Origin: a virus
IMG/VR virus record: IMGVR_UViG_3300046534_000888
Span: 1-56,018 of that record
DNA length: 56,018 bases
Strand: one strand, 5' to 3'
The notes beneath the pieces are model-generated. The model made no database searches. It saw nothing but the letters and a program-made list of their open reading frames with translations, and was not told where the DNA came from. A program made the position numbers and the translations under genes. Numbering within the stretch: the first letter of the stretch is position 1; each line of letters begins with the position of its first letter. Shown here one piece after another: positions 52,026-56,018 of this stretch.

Positions 52026-52603
52026 CTTTTTAAATCATCCGATAGTATGTAAAGGTCTTGACCTGACATCTTATGATTGATCTTGTAAATGTTGTTACTA
52101 AATACTTTATCAACGGGAAGACAATTATTCTCGACAACAACTTTATGACCGACCCTACCAGTTACTAGACCTGTTATGGGTGAAGCAATATCCCTTTTCA
52201 GTTCGTATACCCCAGGCATTAAAACACCTTCTGATAATACGAACCATTCTGGCGCTTCATTAAGTCTTGTTAAATCGATATCAAGTGCTTCCCTGATTTC
52301 TGTATTATCAAGATCGACTTCATGCTCTTTAAGTAGAAATAGCGCCGCGGCGTAAGACCCCAATGCCGATCTTCCAAACGGCACTTTATTCATTATACGT
52401 TTAACATTAAACACTAAACGATTGAATATGGAGTATGCGCTTTTTTCATCAGGCGTTTTCAATTCAGATACTCGCTTTAAAGGATTACCTTTTTCGTCGA
52501 CTATACCTAGTTTGAATGCGTCCGTGTTTTCCCACTTTTGAGTTAACAAACGTAGAAACTTAAACGTATAATAGGTATTAATTGCTCCTGATAATAGGCC
52601 CAT
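52019..52603 (-). CDS. Conserved T4-type phage protein, 194 aa
   Basis: YYTFKFLRLLTQKWENTDAFKLGIVDEKGNPLKR...FNRLVFNVKRIMNKVPFG...YAAALFLLKEHE. I recall this from marine T4-type phages, near head/neck genes; role unknown. Confidence 0.78.
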   Translation of the reverse strand: MGLLSGAINTYYTFKFLRLLTQKWENTDAFKLGIVDEKGNPLKRVSELKTPDEKSAYSIFNRLVFNVKRIMNKVPFGRSALGSYAAALFLLKEHEVDLDNTEIREALDIDLTRLNEAPEWFVLSEGVLMPGVYELKRDIASPITGLVTGRVGHKVVVENNCLPVDKVFSNNIYKINHKMSGQDLYILSDDLKRC

Positions 52604-52611
52604 GGTTATCT

Positions 52612-52983
52612 CTATATTGTTCTAAGTTTTGTAACAATTGAATTATCAACTTGATATGTAACCAAAGCGTCATCTGTAAGATAATTCAGGTATATCAGAA
52701 AGGTTTTAAGTGCTTCCCAATAGTCTCGTTTAATCTTAAAGAATGTTAGCTTGTGGCCGCCTTCGATTCCAAACACATTATATATGATTATAAGATGATT
52801 CAATATCAATCGCTCTTGTAAGTCATCATTATTGTCGGTATACCTTTTAAACAATCTGTTCAGGTATTTAAACCTATTCAAATCATCACAGAACTCGTCA
52901 ACGGTGGTGCATTGTGGGTTGTTATACATACGAGATGCATACATAACAAAGTTGTCTTCACTGACCGTATCAAATATGTGCAT
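52612..52983 (-). CDS. Conserved T4-type phage protein, 123 aa
   Basis: MYASRMYNNPQCTTVDEFCDDLNRFKYLNRLFKRY...QERLILNHLIIIYNVFG...WEALKTFLIYL: a family I recall from marine T4-type phages (DUF7207-like). Helical. Role unknown. Confidence 0.78.
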   Translation of the reverse strand: MHIFDTVSEDNFVMYASRMYNNPQCTTVDEFCDDLNRFKYLNRLFKRYTDNNDDLQERLILNHLIIIYNVFGIEGGHKLTFFKIKRDYWEALKTFLIYLNYLTDDALVTYQVDNSIVTKLRTI

Positions 52984-52999
52984 AATAAAGTATTACCGG

Positions 53000-53239
53000 T
53001 TAGATTAACTTTTTGAATAGTGACTTGAGTGGCCCATCAATCGATTCTTCCACTTTGTCTTCTGCAACTTCAGGAGTTTCCTCAACTACAACTTCCTCAA
53101 CTACAACTTCCTCAACAGCACCATTGAATAGATCACACTCTTCTTGGGTCAAATTAGCTTTCTTCAACAATTCACCACGTTTGAAATAACCATTCTTCTT
53201 TGCAGTGGCTTTAGCAAGCCAACCTTTCTTTTGTAGCAT
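53000..53239 (-). CDS. Unknown protein with valine/glutamate repeat, 79 aa
   Basis: Basic start (MLQKKGWLAKATAKKNGYFKRGELLKKA), then EEVVVEEVVVEE coded by a short tandem DNA repeat (53080-53115). Possibly a virion protein. Confidence 0.7.
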   Translation of the reverse strand: MLQKKGWLAKATAKKNGYFKRGELLKKANLTQEECDLFNGAVEEVVVEEVVVEETPEVAEDKVEESIDGPLKSLFKKLI

Positions 53240-53259
53240 TATATTTTTCCTATTTACGT

Positions 53260-53541
53260 TTATTTATTAAGGTCTAAAAGACGTCTAATCCACTTCGATT
53301 CCTTCTTTGGTGAAGGTTTCTTTGTTTTCTCTGCCGCTTTAGGAGCTTCTTCTTCTTCTTCAGCATCCTCGCGAGAACTTCGCATCGCAGGGTCTGCTTT
53401 AGACTTCGGTTTTGTTTTGGGTTCGTCACCGTCGGTATCAGCAGGGGTTTCCTTTTCACCTGGTTCTGCAACCTTGGTGGTGGTTTCAGCCATTGATTTG
53501 TATAAACCACTAAGTATTTTCGCTTCGTCATCGTAGATCAT
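53260..53541 (-). CDS. Low-complexity charged protein, 93 aa
   Basis: Pro-, Lys- and Glu-rich (KPKSKADPAMRSSREDAEEEEEAPKAAEK), mostly disordered, with SKWIRRLLDLNK at the end. Resembles phage scaffold or core proteins in composition only. Confidence 0.68.
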   Translation of the reverse strand: MIYDDEAKILSGLYKSMAETTTKVAEPGEKETPADTDGDEPKTKPKSKADPAMRSSREDAEEEEEAPKAAEKTKKPSPKKESKWIRRLLDLNK

Positions 53542-53545
53542 TTGA

Positions 53546-53806
53546 TTATCCTGTTAGATGATTTGAAATGTGTGCAATTGTACCAAGATATGAAAATCCA
53601 ATTAATATGTACGCACCCATTATTAACTTGGTGTTAAATTTGTTCACTGCTTTTTGTATGAATATTAATCGTATATCATGATCAGCAACTCTTCGATGAA
53701 GTTCATCGATTGTCTTGGTGTTACCTACCATAATATCAACGGATTTGACCAAGTCGCCTAAGTTCTTCTCTATACTATCAAGACGAGTATTATTATCTAC
53801 GTTCAT
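53546..53806 (-). CDS. Coiled-coil protein with membrane helix, 86 aa
   Basis: MNVDNNTRLDSIEKNLGDLVKSVDIMVGNTKTIDELHRRVADHDIRL then a hydrophobic LIMGAYILIGFSYLGTIA. Start right after the upstream stop (TAGAATG). Confidence 0.7.
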   Translation of the reverse strand: MNVDNNTRLDSIEKNLGDLVKSVDIMVGNTKTIDELHRRVADHDIRLIFIQKAVNKFNTKLIMGAYILIGFSYLGTIAHISNHLTG

Positions 53807-53807
53807 T

Positions 53808-54011
53808 CTAAGCATGCACCTTTAATAACTGCGTTGCCTGTTTAGTCGCGTCAGACTTAGAATCACCATGCTTAACCAGCATTGCAATGACGGCCTTTTT
53901 ATTACCTTTATCCACGGCAGCTTCAAATGCGTCCGCATCCTTCCCACTGACAATCGATTCTATTGCAGTTTCTTCGTCTAATGATTCTTTAAATTCGAAA
54001 TATGATTTCAT
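53808..54011 (-). CDS. Small core-type protein with capsid-targeting-like leader, 67 aa
   Basis: MKSYFEFKESLDEETAIESIVSG...: MKxYxEFxxxLDE matches the T4 leader form with a LxE cut. The remainder is short and helical (FEAAVDKGNKKAVIAMLVKHG). Confidence 0.75.
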   Translation of the reverse strand: MKSYFEFKESLDEETAIESIVSGKDADAFEAAVDKGNKKAVIAMLVKHGDSKSDATKQATQLLKVHA

Positions 54012-54023
54012 GTTAATATCCTG

Positions 54024-54296
54024 TTACAATATGGCTTCTCTGCCATAATGCTTTGTGTAAAATGTCAAAAGATCACGACGATCAATGTTTTTGGTAGACT
54101 GTGCTATTTGTTGAGCATAATAGGCCGTATTATGTTTTAATGCTTTTGGCGCTGCTTCCTTAGTTTTCTTCAATAACAATTGATGTAGCATATCAGATGC
54201 CGCTTCATATCCATTGTTATTGATCGTTTTAGCTAATGTGCGCCTAGGAACTGAAAACAAATCTTCTCTGAATTTGTAAAAGGATTTCATGTTCAT
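54024..54296 (-). CDS. Core-type protein with leader, 90 aa
   Basis: MNMKSFYKFREDLFSVPRRTLAKTINNNGYEAAS...: MKSFxKFRED leader, then a basic helical body. ATGA overlap with the nucleotidyltransferase gene. Confidence 0.72.
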   Translation of the reverse strand: MNMKSFYKFREDLFSVPRRTLAKTINNNGYEAASDMLHQLLLKKTKEAAPKALKHNTAYYAQQIAQSTKNIDRRDLLTFYTKHYGREAIL

Positions 54297-55117
54297 CCAA
54301 TGTCAATTAACTTAACATCGTCTAACCATTTTCGTACTTTGCGGCCATTACATTCCACAATGACATAGTTAGAACCAGTCACAACAATCTCTGCTACTTC
54401 GTCTGTATTGTCAAGAAGCACGTAGTCACCCTTTTGGAACAACTCACCGTCTACATAACTTTCACGAATCGATGAAACGGATTTTAATTTAACATGCTTT
54501 CGAAATGAATATGATTCCTTAAGACCCATACCTGATCGAACTGCATTGAATAGTCCTTGAGCATCTTTAAATGCGGAAGGTAGACCTTTTTGGAATAAAT
54601 CGAAATCGTTTGATGATGCCGCGGCACGCATCTTAGAAGCGGACATTCCACTAACGTCTTCAGCATCGGGGTCACGTTCACCCGCAGAAACTACCTGTAG
54701 TGATTCAAAGTTATAGAATCCGTGACGAGCTTTTACGCCGTTGAATTTAGTTATGATCTTTTCGAATTCCATTACTCGATCTGAACCAACAACCATTGTT
54801 GCCTGTTTATATCCTTTGTCGAAAAGATGTACCATTACATCAAATACGTTTCGAAGTTTCTTGTCGAGTATGATATTCCTTGCATGCTTTGGATATATCT
54901 TCCTCATGTACTTAACCTTGGTCACGTAATCAAGAGGATTCTTTTTAGGGTCATTAGAACTAGACGCGAATACGAAGTAATCCGCACTACTGTCGATAGA
55001 AGCAATCTTTGTGATTAACTTCTCATGACCCGTAGTGGGAGGATTGAATCGGCCAAACGTAAAGACAGCATGGCTTGGCGCTTCATTAATGTACTGCGAA
55101 AAGGTTTTAATAGTCAT
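54293..55117 (-). CDS. Nucleotidyltransferase (NMNAT/NadR-like) with capsid-targeting-like leader
   Basis: 274 aa. MTIKTFSQYINEAPS leader, then VFTFGRFNPPTTGHEKLI (HxGH-type site, ~18-36), VVGSDRVMEF and SGMSASKMRAAA (ISSTxxR-like). The C-terminal part (FQKGDYVLLDNTDEVAEIV) resembles a KOW domain. Known in marine T4-type phages; the product could be NAD-related. The leader suggests it is carried in the virion. Confidence 0.83.
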   Translation of the reverse strand: MTIKTFSQYINEAPSHAVFTFGRFNPPTTGHEKLITKIASIDSSADYFVFASSSNDPKKNPLDYVTKVKYMRKIYPKHARNIILDKKLRNVFDVMVHLFDKGYKQATMVVGSDRVMEFEKIITKFNGVKARHGFYNFESLQVVSAGERDPDAEDVSGMSASKMRAAASSNDFDLFQKGLPSAFKDAQGLFNAVRSGMGLKESYSFRKHVKLKSVSSIRESYVDGELFQKGDYVLLDNTDEVAEIVVTGSNYVIVECNGRKVRKWLDDVKLIDIG

Positions 55118-55125
55118 ATTCTTAT

Positions 55126-55422
55126 TTATGCGGCCGAATTCTTTTCAAAGCCACGTTCACCACGTCGGCGTAATTCCCGTTTAATCATCTTAATATGAAC
55201 ACTTCGTGAACTACCACTACCCGCCTCGGTATTCTCTTTCCCTGAACCTAACAAAACTTTTAACTGTTTAGTGTCATATGATTGAATACGTTTCATCATC
55301 CCTTGTGGGCCGCCGGGTGATGAAATGTCACTCCACGTTAATGCTTTATTGATGCCACGCCTTGCTTTAGATAATAAACCTTCTTCCGATAATGTTTCTT
55401 GTATTTCTTTAAATGTTTTCAT
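55126..55422 (-). CDS. Core-type protein with leader, 98 aa
   Basis: Start MKTFKEIQETLSEEGLLSKARRGINKALTW; LSE fits a cut site. The basic C-terminal part (HIKMIKRELRRRGERGFEK) could bind DNA. The longer frame upstream overlaps the next gene and is discarded. Confidence 0.75.
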   Translation of the reverse strand: MKTFKEIQETLSEEGLLSKARRGINKALTWSDISSPGGPQGMMKRIQSYDTKQLKVLLGSGKENTEAGSGSSRSVHIKMIKRELRRRGERGFEKNSAA

Positions 55423-55423
55423 T

Positions 55424-55807
55424 TTATGTCTCTTTCTTCTTTGATCGTTTTGATCGTTCGTCCCGTTTAATCTGCGGCAAAAGTTTCTTTGATATTCTTG
55501 CAACGGCCGCACTCTTTCGGGCCACTTTCTTTTCTAATGCACCACGAGATGAAAATGAAAGGTCACCTTTCTTCTTATCTTTAAGTATAGCCTTTTCTAC
55601 TTCTTTACGAGCATGCTTAGTAGCACGTTGCTTCAGTTTTTCAGGCGATGCAGTCCGTTTGGCCGCACGTCTCTTTCCTGCTTTAATCTTGGCTTTGTTC
55701 TTTCGCATCGATTGACGGAGCTTCATGCGTTGGCGCATATCAAGTGCTTCGTCGACCTCTTCGTCAGTCATTTCCGCAAAAGCAGAATAGTCTTTAAACC
55801 CAATCAT
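55424..55807 (-). CDS. Highly basic core-type protein, 127 aa
   Basis: MIGFKDYSAFAEMTDEEVDEALDMRQRMKLRQSMRKNKAKIKAGKRRAAKR..., about one third Lys/Arg. MTDEEVDEAL followed by basic repeats is a pattern I recall from marine T4-type phages. Probably a DNA-binding head core protein. An imperfect late box (GATAAATA) lies 10 bases upstream. Confidence 0.78.
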   Translation of the reverse strand: MIGFKDYSAFAEMTDEEVDEALDMRQRMKLRQSMRKNKAKIKAGKRRAAKRTASPEKLKQRATKHARKEVEKAILKDKKKGDLSFSSRGALEKKVARKSAAVARISKKLLPQIKRDERSKRSKKKET

Positions 55808-55815
55808 AGTAGCAC

Positions 55816-56018
55816 CTATTTATCATTCATTTTGTCATGTACAAACGCGGAAGAACCATATTCAAGTCCTTTATCTTTCGCCATTTTCATCGCGGCGGCG
55901 CGAGTCATATTGTTCTTAATGATCTTCTTGCCATCATGCACAGTATACTTGTCTTGAGATGCAGTTTTTGCTCGGGCTTCACTCAAACCTTCGTCTAATG
56001 TATAATGTAATTGTTTTG
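55816..56018 (-). CDS. Unknown protein, C-terminal 66 codons (cut by window end)
   Basis: Reads ...LDEGLSEARAKTASQDKYTVHDGKKIIKNNMTRAAAMKMAKDKGLEYGSSAFVHDKMNDK. The N-terminus lies outside. The LEYGSSAFVxDKM end is familiar from T4-type phages. Possibly another core protein. Confidence 0.75.
   Translation of the reverse strand, partial: KQLHYTLDEGLSEARAKTASQDKYTVHDGKKIIKNNMTRAAAMKMAKDKGLEYGSSAFVHDKMNDK

Overview
This window looks like one end of a large T4-type (gp55/gp33 late-transcription class) myovirus genome, probably infecting a marine gammaproteobacterium. The evidence is a recognisable T4-type replication and nucleotide set: both topoisomerase II subunits, RNase H/5' exonuclease, ATP-dependent DNA ligase, NrdA/NrdB, dCMP deaminase and PhoH-like ATPase. 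There are also many small phage proteins in tightly overlapping minus-strand operons, TATAAATA late promoters and many consensus sigma70 early promoters. The host guess (marine, with an exosortase/PEP-CTERM system) rests only on a PEP-CTERM protein and on general gene content. Every gene I accept is on the minus strand; the only plus-strand signals are two strong promoters.

Layout. 1-11,300: a very large tRNA array with about 30 recognisable tRNAs (no clear Gln tRNA seen), interleaved with tRNA-like RNAs of odd shape, tRNA fragments, a chimeric tRNA and a few inserted genes (methyltransferase, HExxH lipoprotein, PEP-CTERM protein). 11,300-19,100: operons of small unknown proteins, an FN3-like lipoprotein and a CYTH phosphatase. 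19,100-31,300: DNA ligase, RtcB RNA ligase, Rnl2-like RNA ligase, metallophosphoesterase, Walker-A kinase-like protein, dCMP deaminase and many small proteins. 31,300-38,600: small early proteins, each operon headed by a copied promoter cassette; a UDP-sugar-dehydrogenase-like protein; and, at 36,674-36,990, what reads as a circularly permuted two-piece tmRNA. 38,600-51,200: topoisomerase, ClpP-like protease, PD-(D/E)XK nuclease, PhoH, RNase H, GIY-YIG-like nuclease and ribonucleotide reductase. 51,300-56,018: holin-like protein and a set of virion/core-type proteins, including a nucleotidyltransferase.

How it fits together. The phage carries most of a translation kit: tRNAs including an initiator-like one, a probable tmRNA for ribosome rescue, and two unrelated RNA ligases (RtcB and Rnl2-like) able to mend cleaved tRNAs. 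Early genes are driven by a repeated cassette made of an AT-rich upstream element, TTGACA-N17-TATAAT, a palindromic ATACATGTAT next to the -10 box, and a GAGAAG leader. Late genes have TATAAATA boxes. About ten proteins start with an MKTFxEF...(L/I)xE-type leader like the T4 capsid-targeting sequence, so they may be packed in the head and injected.

All assignments were made by reading the sequence. No database or folding program was run. Where I say a small protein is familiar from other phages, that is memory, not a search.
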